From NCBI GenBank assembly GCA_018268735.1, contig JAFDWA010000006.1:1-18487 (forward strand): a stretch of DNA of 18,487 nt. Direction: 5' to 3'. A program made the translations under genes and the position numbers. The number at the start of each line of letters is the position of its first letter. The first letter of the stretch is position 1. The DNA is from Actinomycetota bacterium. Lineage in GTDB: Bacteria > Actinomycetota > Acidimicrobiia > Acidimicrobiales > Microtrichaceae. Under the pieces are notes generated by a model. It was not told where the DNA came from. It worked only from the letters and a program-made list of their open reading frames with translations, and searched no databases. This document shows, in pieces, positions 1 to 6,749 of this stretch.

Positions 1-676
1 GTTCTTCAAGGACGGCCGTCCGCTGGGCTGGCCCCAGGAGGGCTACTACTACCCAGCACCGCAGGGCCCGTACTACTGCGGCGTCGGGGCCGTCGAGATC
101 GCCGGTCGCGAGATCGTCGAGGCGCACACGAGCGCGTGCATGGACGCCGGGCTCAGCATCTCGGGGACCAACGCAGAGGTCATGCTCGGCCAGTGGGAGT
201 TCCAGATCGGTCCGTGCGGCACCGTCGAGGTCGCCGACCAGATCTGGATGGCCCGGTACCTCCTCTACCGGATCTCCGAGGACTTCGGCGTGAACGCGTC
301 GATCTCGGCGAAGCCGATCAAGGGCGACTGGAACGGAGCGGGCTGCCACACCAACTTCTCGACCCGTCAGATGCGCGAGGACTACGACGCGATCATCGCC
401 GCGTGCGAGGCGCTCGGCGCCGACGGCAAGGTCGAGGAGCACCTCAGCGGCTACGGCCACGGCTACGAGGACCGACTGACCGGCCAGCACGAGACGGCGC
501 ACTTCAGCCAGTTCCGCTACGGCGTGGGCGATCGAGGCGCATCGATCCGCATCCCGTGGCAGGTGGCCCGGGACAAGAAGGGCTACATCGAGGATCGGCG
601 CCCCAACGCCAACATCGACCCGTACATCGTGACCCGCCTGATGACGAACACGGTGTGCGCCGCCGCGACACCCTGA
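1..676 (+). CDS. glnII: Glutamine synthetase type II (GSII), 5' end missing
   Basis: Catalyses ATP-dependent condensation of glutamate and ammonia to glutamine in the cytoplasm. The reading frame is open from base 2, so the start and roughly the first third of the protein lie outside the window; 224 residues remain of a family usually near 340. Visible GSII signatures are GWPQEGYYYPAPQGPYYCGV near the truncated start, GQWEFQIGP, KPIKGDWNGAGCHTNFST, RLTGQHETAHFSQFRYGV and the C-terminal GYIEDRRPNANIDPYIVT. The last one is the conserved end of the eukaryotic-like type II enzyme and differs from the GlnA (type I) end. A strong hairpin follows 52 bases after the stop, so this is probably the last gene of its transcript. 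GSII is found in some actinobacteria beside GlnA; whether this genome also has glnA cannot be seen. The family call is very secure. Confidence 0.95.
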   Translation, partial: FFKDGRPLGWPQEGYYYPAPQGPYYCGVGAVEIAGREIVEAHTSACMDAGLSISGTNAEVMLGQWEFQIGPCGTVEVADQIWMARYLLYRISEDFGVNASISAKPIKGDWNGAGCHTNFSTRQMREDYDAIIAACEALGADGKVEEHLSGYGHGYEDRLTGQHETAHFSQFRYGVGDRGASIRIPWQVARDKKGYIEDRRPNANIDPYIVTRLMTNTVCAAATP

Positions 677-727
677 CGGTCGCTTGCGCTCCGGGGCCGG
701 TTGCCCGACGGCGACATCACCCCGCAG

Positions 728-759
728 GACGAGGGTCCGGCCCGTGCCGGGCCCTCGTC
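728..759 (+). terminator. Strong hairpin terminator after the glutamine synthetase gene
   Basis: Bases 728-741 pair with 746-759 as a 14-bp stem with one G-T wobble and a 4-base loop (CCGT). No T-run follows, which is usual for terminators in high-GC actinobacteria. It lies between the glutamine synthetase stop (676) and the nadE start (789). Its position also argues against any nadE start upstream of it. Confidence 0.8.
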
Positions 760-776
760 GCGTCTCGGTGGGTCGC

Positions 777-791
777 TACGATCGGCGCGTG
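777..791 (+). promoter_or_regulatory. Extended -10 box and leaderless start of nadE
   Basis: TACGAT at 777-782 fits the actinobacterial -10 pattern TANNNT and is followed by exactly 6 bases and then the GTG start at 789, so the predicted transcript would begin at the G of the start codon. No Shine-Dalgarno sequence is visible before 789. No convincing -35 box is seen; that position overlaps the 3' arm of the upstream hairpin. The inference rests on spacing and on TA-containing hexamers being rare in such GC-rich DNA. Confidence 0.6.
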
Positions 792-2594
792 AGCGACCGT
801 TCCGACGTTGCGACCGGGCCATCGGCTGCGGCGTTGGTCGTCGGCCTGTCGCAGCTGGACCTGCGCGTCGGCGCACTGGCCGCGAACGTCGAGGCGATGG
901 CCGGCGCATACCGCCGGGCGGACGCGGCGGGATGCGACGTCGTGCTGTTCCCCGAGCTCGCGGTCACCGGCTATCCGCCGGAGGACCTGCTGCTGCGAGC
1001 GGGGTTCGTGCAGGCGGCGGCGCGGGCGCTCGACGCGCTCGCCGAGCAGGTCACCGGGCACTGCGCTGCAGTCGTCGGGTGGGTCGAGGGCGACCGTCGC
1101 CCCGGTGCCGATCCACACGACGACACCGACGGCCCCTGGAACGCCGCGGCGGTCCTGCACGGCGGTCAGGTCGTCGGCAGCTACCGGAAGCAGGCCCTGC
1201 CGAACTACGGACCGTTCGACGAGAAGCGCTACTTCGACCCGGGGACGGCAGACCAGCCGCTGTACCGGATCGCCGGGGTGCTGTGCGCGGTGACCGTGTG
1301 CGAGGACGTGTGGGTCCCCGACGGTCCGGCCGTCCAGGCTGCGCGTCGGGGCGCACAGGTGCTGTTGAACATCAACGCCTCGCCGTTCCACGCCGGCAAG
1401 CAGCAGGCACGTGAGACGATGCTGCTCGAGCGATGCGACGAGGCGGGCGTGGGGATCGCGTACGTCAACCTCGTGGGGGGGCAGGACGAACTGGTCTTCG
1501 ACGGCGGCTCGACCGTGGTGGCCGAGGGCGAGGTCCTGGCGCGCTGTCGTCGGTTCGCGGAGTCCGAGGCGGTCGTCGAGATCCCGGTCCGAGCGTCGAA
1601 CGTGCGCGCCGACGTCGCTGCGCTGGCGGTGGTCGCGGTGAGCGACCCCCGTGACGGAGCGCGCAGCGGTCCCCCGGGTGCCGCCGCGGCCATCCCCGTC
1701 GCTGCGATCGAGCCGTCCCCGCACGGCCCCGAGGAGATCTGGGCCGCGTTGGTGCTCGGCACCCGCGACTACGTGGCGAAGAACGGCTTCACCGACGTCA
1801 CCCTCGGCCTCTCCGGTGGAGTCGACTCGGCCCTGGTGGCGGCGATCGCCGCCGACGCGGTGGGCGCGAGCCACGTCCACGCGGTGCTGATGCCGTCGCG
1901 CTACTCGAGCGGGCACTCGGTCGACGACGCGGCGCAGCTCGCGACGAACCTGGGCATCGACGCTCGATCGGTCCCCATCGAGGCCGCGCACGCGGCCTTC
2001 GTCGAGATGCTCGCACCCTCCTTCGGTGACCGGCCGGCGGACCTCACCGAGGAGAACCTCCAGTCGCGAATCCGCGGCGTGGTCCTGATGGCGCTGTCGA
2101 ACAAGTTCGGCTGGTTGGTCCTGACCACCGGGAACAAGAGCGAGACGGCGGTCGGGTACTCGACGCTCTACGGCGACTCAGCCGGCGGCCTCGCCGTCAT
2201 CAAGGACGTGCCGAAGCTCCTCGTCTACGAGCTCTGCCGGTGGCGCAACCACTGCGCAGGCGAGGCCCTGATCCCGGAGCGGATCCTGACCAAGGCGCCG
2301 TCGGCGGAGCTCCGTCCGGACCAGCGCGACGACCAGAGCCTGCCGCCCTACGAGGTGCTCGACCCCATCATCGAGTCCTACGTCGACGGCGACCTCACCG
2401 TCGAGGACCTGGTCGCCGGCGGTCGGGACGAATCGACGGTCCGAGCGGTTGCACGACTCGTCGATCTCGCCGAGCACAAGCGGCGCCAGTCGCCGCCGGG
2501 GATCCGTGTGACCCAGAAGGCGTTCGGACGCGACCGTCGCCTGCCCATCACGAACGGCGCGCTGCGGGACCCGTACTCGGACGGTCGTCGATGA
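789..2594 (+). CDS. nadE: NAD+ synthetase, glutamine-hydrolysing
   Basis: Last step of NAD biosynthesis: ATP-dependent amidation of nicotinic acid adenine dinucleotide, using ammonia released from glutamine. The N-terminal nitrilase/amidase domain (about 15-285) shows the Glu-Lys-Cys triad: E56 in LFPELAVTGYPPEDL, K134 in YRKQALPNYG and C171 in VTVCEDVW. The C-terminal synthetase domain (about 310-590) carries the PP-loop motif LSGGVDSALV (SGGVDS at 342-347) and TTGNKSETAVGYSTLYGDSAGG, which is typical of the family. At 601 residues it matches the shorter bacterial two-domain form rather than the longer mycobacterial enzyme. The frame continues upstream to 684, but that would put the terminator hairpin inside the gene; the GTG at 789 directly follows a -10 box and the alignable sequence begins just after it. 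It overlaps the next gene by ATGA. The family call is very secure; the start is fairly secure. Confidence 0.95.
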   Translation: MSDRSDVATGPSAAALVVGLSQLDLRVGALAANVEAMAGAYRRADAAGCDVVLFPELAVTGYPPEDLLLRAGFVQAAARALDALAEQVTGHCAAVVGWVEGDRRPGADPHDDTDGPWNAAAVLHGGQVVGSYRKQALPNYGPFDEKRYFDPGTADQPLYRIAGVLCAVTVCEDVWVPDGPAVQAARRGAQVLLNINASPFHAGKQQARETMLLERCDEAGVGIAYVNLVGGQDELVFDGGSTVVAEGEVLARCRRFAESEAVVEIPVRASNVRADVAALAVVAVSDPRDGARSGPPGAAAAIPVAAIEPSPHGPEEIWAALVLGTRDYVAKNGFTDVTLGLSGGVDSALVAAIAADAVGASHVHAVLMPSRYSSGHSVDDAAQLATNLGIDARSVPIEAAHAAFVEMLAPSFGDRPADLTEENLQSRIRGVVLMALSNKFGWLVLTTGNKSETAVGYSTLYGDSAGGLAVIKDVPKLLVYELCRWRNHCAGEALIPERILTKAPSAELRPDQRDDQSLPPYEVLDPIIESYVDGDLTVEDLVAGGRDESTVRAVARLVDLAEHKRRQSPPGIRVTQKAFGRDRRLPITNGALRDPYSDGRR

Positions 2595-3118
2595 GCCCGC
2601 TCCGGCCGTCACCGGAGTCCGGCTACCCACCGTCGAGCGTCCTCCCCGGCGAGTGGGACCTCGACGAGGCTCCCTACGACCTGTTCACGGGAGCGGCGGT
2701 GCTCGGCGCGCACGTGTGGGACGAGCGCTGCCTGCACCGCGTCGTCGGGAGCTGGGCCGTCGAGGCACGGGTCGAGGACCTCGTGGTGGTCCTCGACCGG
2801 ATCGCGATGCACCACGCGTGGCGCGCAGAGCTGCTCTTCGAGCGGCTGCCGCAGCTGCGCGAGCTCCCTGTCGAGCGGATCGTGACCTGCACCGGGGACG
2901 GGATCGCGGCGGACTGGCAGCGGTCCTGGGGATCGGCGACCGACGACCAGCGATGCGACGCCTGGGTGGTCGCGGCCGAGCAGCGCGTCGCGAGGTACCG
3001 GGAGCACCTGGCACGGACGACGGTCGTCGGCGATGCACCGCTGCGTCGCTCGATGCCGATCGTGATCGACTCGCTGCTCGAGGACCTCGACGCGCTCGTC
3101 GCGGCTCGTGGCCGCTGA
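2591..3118 (+). CDS. Uncharacterised helical protein coupled to nadE
   Basis: I do not recognise a named family with certainty. The 175-residue product is predicted mainly helical, acidic at the N terminus and soluble: no signal peptide or membrane segment is apparent. After a Pro-rich start (residues 1-20) there is a His/Trp/Glu-rich core, LGAHVWDERCLHRVVGSW (38-55), then IAMHHAWRAELLFERLPQL (71-89). H41, E45, H49, H74, H75 and E80 could line a metal or cofactor site, somewhat like ferritin-like helical bundles; this is speculation. The C-terminal helix SMPIVIDSLLEDLDALVAA (154-172) would close the bundle. The ATG overlaps the nadE stop (ATGA at 2591-2594), so translation is probably coupled and expression follows nadE. 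Codon use and GC match the neighbours, which supports a real gene. The function is unknown. Confidence 0.8.
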   Translation: MSPLRPSPESGYPPSSVLPGEWDLDEAPYDLFTGAAVLGAHVWDERCLHRVVGSWAVEARVEDLVVVLDRIAMHHAWRAELLFERLPQLRELPVERIVTCTGDGIAADWQRSWGSATDDQRCDAWVVAAEQRVARYREHLARTTVVGDAPLRRSMPIVIDSLLEDLDALVAARGR

Positions 3119-3219
3119 CCGGCGCGCTCAGGTTTTCGACCCGCCGTTGCCGATGAGGTGTCGTCTGCGGCGCCAGCCGTGGATCCGACGACGACGAGGT
3201 GCGGGTGAGGACACGACGC

Positions 3220-4137
3220 GTGGACGGCGACGACGACCCGGTGCGCCGCTACCTGGGCGAGATCGGTCGCTTCGAGCTGCTGACGAAGGACGACGAGGTC
3301 CGACTGGGCAAGCTCGTGGAGGCGGGAGCGGTCGCCCGCCGCGAGCTCGGATCCGGGCTCCCGCTGTCGGCGACGCGTCGACGACAGCTGCGGCGAGCGG
3401 TCCGCTCGGGCGACGACGCGGCCGAGCAGTTCGTCCAGGCGAACCTCCGGTTGGTCGTCTCGATCGCCCGACGCTACGAGCGCCCCGGGGCTCCGCTCCT
3501 CGACCTCATCCAGGACGGCAACCTCGGGCTGATGCACGCCGTCGAGAAGTTCGACTGGCGCAAGGGGTTCAAGTTCTCGACCTACGCCACCTGGTGGATC
3601 CGTCAGGCGGTCACCCGCGGCATCGCGAGCTCCGGCCGGACGATCCGCATCCCCATCCATGCGAGCGACACGATGGCGCGGATCCGTCGGGTTCGAGTCC
3701 AGATGGAGCTGGAGCTCGGACGGACGCCGACGGTCGACGAGGTCGCGTCGGCGGCGGAGGTTCCGGCGGACAAGGTCGTGGACGCGCTGCAGCACGCGGT
3801 CGATCCGCTGTCGCTGTCCGAACCGCTCGGCGAGGGTTCGGACGCGACGTGGGCCGACCTCGTCGTGGATCCGAGGACGCCGGATCCCGGCGATGCCGTC
3901 GCCGAGGCGCAGATCCCCGAGGTCCTCGCCGCTGCGATGGCGCTGCTCGACGAACGCGAACGAGCAGTGCTCCGGATGCGGTTCGGCTTCGAGAGCGGTC
4001 GTCGTTGCACGCTCGAGGAGATCGGTGCCGAGTTGGGCGTGACGCGTGAGCGGATCCGCCAGATCGAGGTGCACGCGCTCGCGAAGCTGCGCCACCCCTC
4101 GAACGACTGCGGCGCGCGTGAGCTGCTGGTCGGCTGA
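3220..4137 (+). CDS. RNA polymerase sigma-70 family factor, group 2-like
   Basis: Directs RNA polymerase to promoters. The 305-residue protein shows region 1.2 (about 6-37, DPVRRYLGEIGRFELLTKDD), region 2 from residue 68 with NLRLVVSIARRYERPG, the core-binding DLIQDGNLGLMHAVEKFD and the -10 recognition segment FSTYATWWIRQAVTRGI (about 118-134), region 3, and region 4 with the helix-turn-helix TLEEIGAELGVTRERIRQIE followed by VHALAKL. The long acidic region 1.1 of a housekeeping sigma factor is absent, which suggests a group 2 or alternative primary-like factor (SigB/HrdA-D type). Start: in-frame GTG codons occur at 3199, 3205 and 3220. The 3220 choice has a GTGAGG element 9 bases upstream and begins next to region 1.2; a start at 3199 would add 7 residues. 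No TANNNT box lies between 3119 and 3219, so its own promoter is unclear. The family is certain; the regulon is unknown. Confidence 0.95.
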   Translation: MDGDDDPVRRYLGEIGRFELLTKDDEVRLGKLVEAGAVARRELGSGLPLSATRRRQLRRAVRSGDDAAEQFVQANLRLVVSIARRYERPGAPLLDLIQDGNLGLMHAVEKFDWRKGFKFSTYATWWIRQAVTRGIASSGRTIRIPIHASDTMARIRRVRVQMELELGRTPTVDEVASAAEVPADKVVDALQHAVDPLSLSEPLGEGSDATWADLVVDPRTPDPGDAVAEAQIPEVLAAAMALLDERERAVLRMRFGFESGRRCTLEEIGAELGVTRERIRQIEVHALAKLRHPSNDCGARELLVG

Positions 4138-4150
4138 CCGCGAGGGTCGC

Positions 4151-4177
4151 GGTCCCCGGTGACGGGACGGGGCCCTT
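4151..4177 (+). terminator. Weak hairpin after the sigma factor gene
   Basis: GGTCCCCG (4151-4158) can pair with CGGGGCCC (4168-4175) with one mismatch and a 9-base loop, and two T follow. It lies just downstream of the sigma factor stop (4137). The stem is imperfect and overlaps the putative -35 element of the next operon, so it is only a candidate. Confidence 0.35.
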
Positions 4178-4195
4178 CGGCGTAGGTTCGACGCA
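4159..4195 (+). promoter_or_regulatory. Candidate promoter of the tad operon
   Basis: GTGACG at 4159-4164 resembles a -35 box, and TAGGTT at 4183-4188 (18-base spacing) fits the TANNNT -10 pattern. Predicted transcription start is near the A at 4195, giving a leader of almost 90 bases before the first tad gene. This is inferred from sequence alone. Confidence 0.45.
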
Positions 4196-4231
4196 GCGCC
4201 TGCGACGGCGCCCGGCTTCCCCTCGGTCGAA

Positions 4232-4265
4232 CCCACCTGTCCTGCGCGACGCAGCGTCCGGTGGG
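4232..4265 (+). other. Leader hairpin just upstream of the tadZ-like gene
   Basis: An outer stem CCCACC (4232-4237) with GGTGGG (4260-4265) encloses an inner stem CTGCG (4242-4246) with CGCAG (4250-4254) and a 3-base loop. It ends 7 bases before the TGGAGG ribosome-binding site (4272-4277) of the first tad gene, so it would lie in the mRNA leader. It could affect translation or RNA stability, or be a terminator; no T-run follows. Confidence 0.4.
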
Positions 4266-4282
4266 CAGGTCTGGAGGTCGTG

Positions 4283-4924
4283 GTGCTCATCACGCTCTGG
4301 TCGGTCAAGGGTGGGTCCGGCGTCTCGGTCGTCGCCGCCGGGCTCGCAGCACTGCTCGCCCGCGGGTCCACCGACGGGGCGCTGCTGGTGGATCTGGGCG
4401 GTGATCAGCCCGCGTTGCTCGGGATCGCCTCGCCGGGTGGGCCGGGGGTGTCGGACTGGCTCGCGGCACCGCACGGCGACCGCGCAGCCCTCCGTCGCCT
4501 CGAGGTCGAGGCAGGTCCGTCGCTCGCGCTGCTGCCGGCGGGGAACGCCGATCGGTGGCCGCCGGCTCGTGCCGGCGACCTGGTCGAGTCGCTCGGCGCC
4601 GACCGGCGCGCCGTGGTCGTCGACGGGGCGCTGGGCTCTGCGCCGGTCCCGCAGCTGGCTGCGGCCGACGTGTCGCTCCTCGTGGTGCGGCCCTGCTACC
4701 TCGCACTCCGACGAGCAGTCGGCGCGGGGGTCCGCGCCGACGGCGTGGTGCTGGTCGAGGAACCGGGTCGCTCCCTCGACGCCGTCGACGTCTCGAGGGC
4801 ACTCGGGCTTCCGGTGGTGTGCTCGGTCGAGACCGAGCCCGCGGTTGCGCGGGCCGTCGATGCCGGCCTGCTGACGTCGCGCCTGCCGAGGTCCTTCGCC
4901 CGGTCGCTGCAGGCGATCGCGTGA
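4283..4924 (+). CDS. TadZ/CpaE-like ATPase of the Tad secretion locus
   Basis: A MinD/ParA-type ATPase that in Tad systems localises the pilus assembly machine at the inner face of the membrane. The N terminus LITLWSVKGGSGVSVVAAG is a deviant Walker A: K9 of KGG is kept, but the usual GK(T/S) lysine is Val14, as I recall for actinobacterial CpaE-like members. A switch I-like Asp is in LLVDLGGDQ (D37) and a switch II-like segment is VVVDGALGSAPVPQLAAADV. At 213 residues it lacks the N-terminal receiver-like domain of longer CpaE/TadZ proteins. GTG codons occur at 4280 and 4283; TGGAGG at 4272-4277 gives a 2-base gap to the first and 5 bases to the second, so 4283 is preferred. Its stop overlaps the tadA start (TGATG). 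Context with TadA, B and C makes the role likely, although sequence identity to classical TadZ is modest. Confidence 0.85.
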   Translation: MLITLWSVKGGSGVSVVAAGLAALLARGSTDGALLVDLGGDQPALLGIASPGGPGVSDWLAAPHGDRAALRRLEVEAGPSLALLPAGNADRWPPARAGDLVESLGADRRAVVVDGALGSAPVPQLAAADVSLLVVRPCYLALRRAVGAGVRADGVVLVEEPGRSLDAVDVSRALGLPVVCSVETEPAVARAVDAGLLTSRLPRSFARSLQAIA

Positions 4925-6090
4925 TGTCGTCGGTCCGACCCGTCGATCCCCACGCCGATGCCCACGCAGCTGACGGGGCTGCGGGACTCGTGCGACGCCG
5001 GTTCCGCGCCGGCGGTGGTCCCGGCGGTGGACCTGTCGAACGACTGGCGGCGCTGTGGCGCGAGGCTGCACCCCTGCTCGACGACGTCGAGGTCGAGCGG
5101 CGTGCGCGGTCGATGGCGGTGGAGCTGATCGGTCTCGGGTCGATCCAGGCGCTCCTCGACGACGATCGTGTCACCGACGTGCTCGTCAACGGGCCAGGTG
5201 AGGTGTGGGTGGAGCGCGACGGCGTCCTGAGGCCGAGCGGTGTCGTCGTCGACGCTCCGGCGATCGACCGGGCGATCGAGCGCCTCGTCGTCCCGCTCGG
5301 CCTGCATGCCGATCGCAGCCACCCGATCGTGGACGCCCGACTCGCGGACGGAACCCGGGTCACCGCCGTGCTCCGTCCGCTGGCCGTCGACGGACCGGTG
5401 CTGGCCGTCCGCCGCCATCGCGGCGAGGTGGTCCCGGTCTGCTCGATGGCAGGTCCTGCGCTCGACGTGCTCCGGGAGGTGACGGCGGCCCGGCGCAACA
5501 TCGTGGTGTTCGGCGCGACCGGTTCGGGCAAGACGACGTTGCTCGCGTCGCTCATCGCGGAGCTCCCGGCGGGCGAGCGGGTCGTCGCCGTCGAAGACGT
5601 CGCGGAGCTCCGGCTGCCGAGACGATCCGTCGTGCGCCTGGAGGCCCGACCCGGTGCAGCCGACGGGATGGGGCGGGTCGCGTTCCGGGAGCTCGTGCGC
5701 GTGGCGTTGCGGCTCCGACCCGATCGGATCGTGGTCGGGGAGGTGCGCGGCGCGGAGGCCGCCGACATGGTCTGGGCGCTGTCGACCGGGCACGACGGGT
5801 CGATGTCGACGATCCACGCCGCGTCGGCGGCCGACGCTCTGGGTCGGATCACGTCGTTCGCCGCTGCCGGTGCCCCCGAGACGCCCTCGGAGGTGGTCGC
5901 CGATCAGGTGCACCGAGCGGTGCACGTCCTCGTCGGCGTGGTTCGCGGCCCCGACGCCGTCCGGCGCGTCTCGTCCATCCACGAAGTCGACCACCGTGGC
6001 CGCCTTCGGGTGCGGTTCGCCTCGTCGATCCCGGCCAGCGCGTCGACGCCGGAGCACCCGGGACCGGGGCATCCGGGAGCAGCGACGTGA
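4924..6090 (+). CDS. tadA: TadA/CpaF-type secretion ATPase
   Basis: Hexameric type II/IV secretion ATPase that powers assembly of Flp-type pili or export by the Tad machine at the cytoplasmic membrane. The 388-residue protein has the CpaF N-terminal domain (about 55-185, with LLDDDRVTDVLVNGPGEVWV), Walker A GATGSGKTT at 197-205, the Asp-box VVAVEDVAEL (220-229), Walker B DRIVVGEVRGAEA (from 267) and the His-box segment STGHDGSMSTIHAASA. All catalytic motifs are intact, so it should be active. It corresponds to the helicase/secretion neighbourhood ATPase of actinobacteria. The first 45 residues are Gly/Ala/Asp-rich and probably disordered. ATG at 4924 overlaps the upstream TGA; an in-frame GTG at 4921 is possible but less likely. 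It ends in GTGA shared with tadB. Confidence 0.95.
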   Translation: MSSVRPVDPHADAHAADGAAGLVRRRFRAGGGPGGGPVERLAALWREAAPLLDDVEVERRARSMAVELIGLGSIQALLDDDRVTDVLVNGPGEVWVERDGVLRPSGVVVDAPAIDRAIERLVVPLGLHADRSHPIVDARLADGTRVTAVLRPLAVDGPVLAVRRHRGEVVPVCSMAGPALDVLREVTAARRNIVVFGATGSGKTTLLASLIAELPAGERVVAVEDVAELRLPRRSVVRLEARPGAADGMGRVAFRELVRVALRLRPDRIVVGEVRGAEAADMVWALSTGHDGSMSTIHAASAADALGRITSFAAAGAPETPSEVVADQVHRAVHVLVGVVRGPDAVRRVSSIHEVDHRGRLRVRFASSIPASASTPEHPGPGHPGAAT

Positions 6091-6749
6091 TCGGGGGGCT
6101 GGGCTGGGTGCTCATGTGGGCGGTCCTCCTCGGTGCGCTGGTCGTCGCGGCGCGTCGCCTCGGTGAGCGTCGACAGCGCGATGAGCGGCGTCAGGCGGCC
6201 AGGGACCTGCCGGCGGCGGTGTCCGATGTCGCCCGGTCGATCCGCTCCGGTGCGACGCTGGGGAGCGCGCTGCGGGAGGTCGCTCCGACCTGCCGCGGGA
6301 TCCTCGGGAGGGAGCTGGGTGCTGCGGTGTCGCTGCTCGACCGCGGCTACGACACCACCCGGGTGCTGCAGCTGTGGAGGAGGGCGACGGTCATCGACGG
6401 CGTCGAGCTGGTCGCCTCGGCATGTCGGTTCTCCGTGGAGCACGGCGCAGGGTTGGTCGGATCGCTCGACGGAGTCGCTGCGACGCTGCTCGATCGCATC
6501 GAGGTCGCCGACGAGACCGCGGCGCTGGCAGCGCAGGCACGGACCTCGGCGGTCACCCTGATCGCGCTGCCGCCGGTCGGTGCAGCCGTGTTCGCACTGG
6601 TCGACCCGTCGTCGATCGGCGTGCTCCTCGGGACGACGGTCGGACGGGTCTGCCTGGTGGCGGGCGTCGGTCTGGACCTCCTGGGGGCGCGGATCTCGGG
6701 CGCCCTGGTGCAGCGCGCCGTCCGCGACGGTCGACCGGAGCACCGGTGA
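6087..6749 (+). CDS. tadB: TadB-like inner-membrane platform protein
   Basis: One of the two integral membrane platform subunits of Tad systems (type II secretion F domain). The 220-residue protein starts with a membrane segment (about 3-22, GGLGWVLMWAVLLGALVVAA), then has a cytoplasmic T2SSF helical domain with DLPAAVSDVARSIRSGATLGSALREVAPTC. Two C-terminal membrane segments follow, around TLIALPPVGAAVFALV and IGVLLGTTVGRVCLVAGVGL. It is shorter than proteobacterial TadB (about 300), having only one membrane segment before the domain, as is usual in the actinobacterial version. The GTG start overlaps the tadA stop (GTGA at 6087-6090), and its own stop overlaps the tadC start the same way, so the three are translated together. 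The assignment rests on domain features and operon position. Confidence 0.88.
   Translation: MIGGLGWVLMWAVLLGALVVAARRLGERRQRDERRQAARDLPAAVSDVARSIRSGATLGSALREVAPTCRGILGRELGAAVSLLDRGYDTTRVLQLWRRATVIDGVELVASACRFSVEHGAGLVGSLDGVAATLLDRIEVADETAALAAQARTSAVTLIALPPVGAAVFALVDPSSIGVLLGTTVGRVCLVAGVGLDLLGARISGALVQRAVRDGRPEHR

Noticed and set aside
684..788. Longer N terminus of nadE from an upstream start at 684
   Set aside because: It would contain the terminator hairpin at 728-759 and adds low-complexity residues before the conserved nitrilase domain; GTG at 789 follows a -10 box.
136..792. Long plus-strand frame overlapping the glutamine synthetase
   Set aside because: Arg/Pro-rich composition is typical of an out-of-frame shadow in GC-rich DNA, and the region is explained by the GSII frame.
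2674..4371. 565-residue minus-strand open frame across the hypothetical gene and the sigma factor
   Set aside because: Antisense shadow; the plus strand carries a clear sigma-70 protein.
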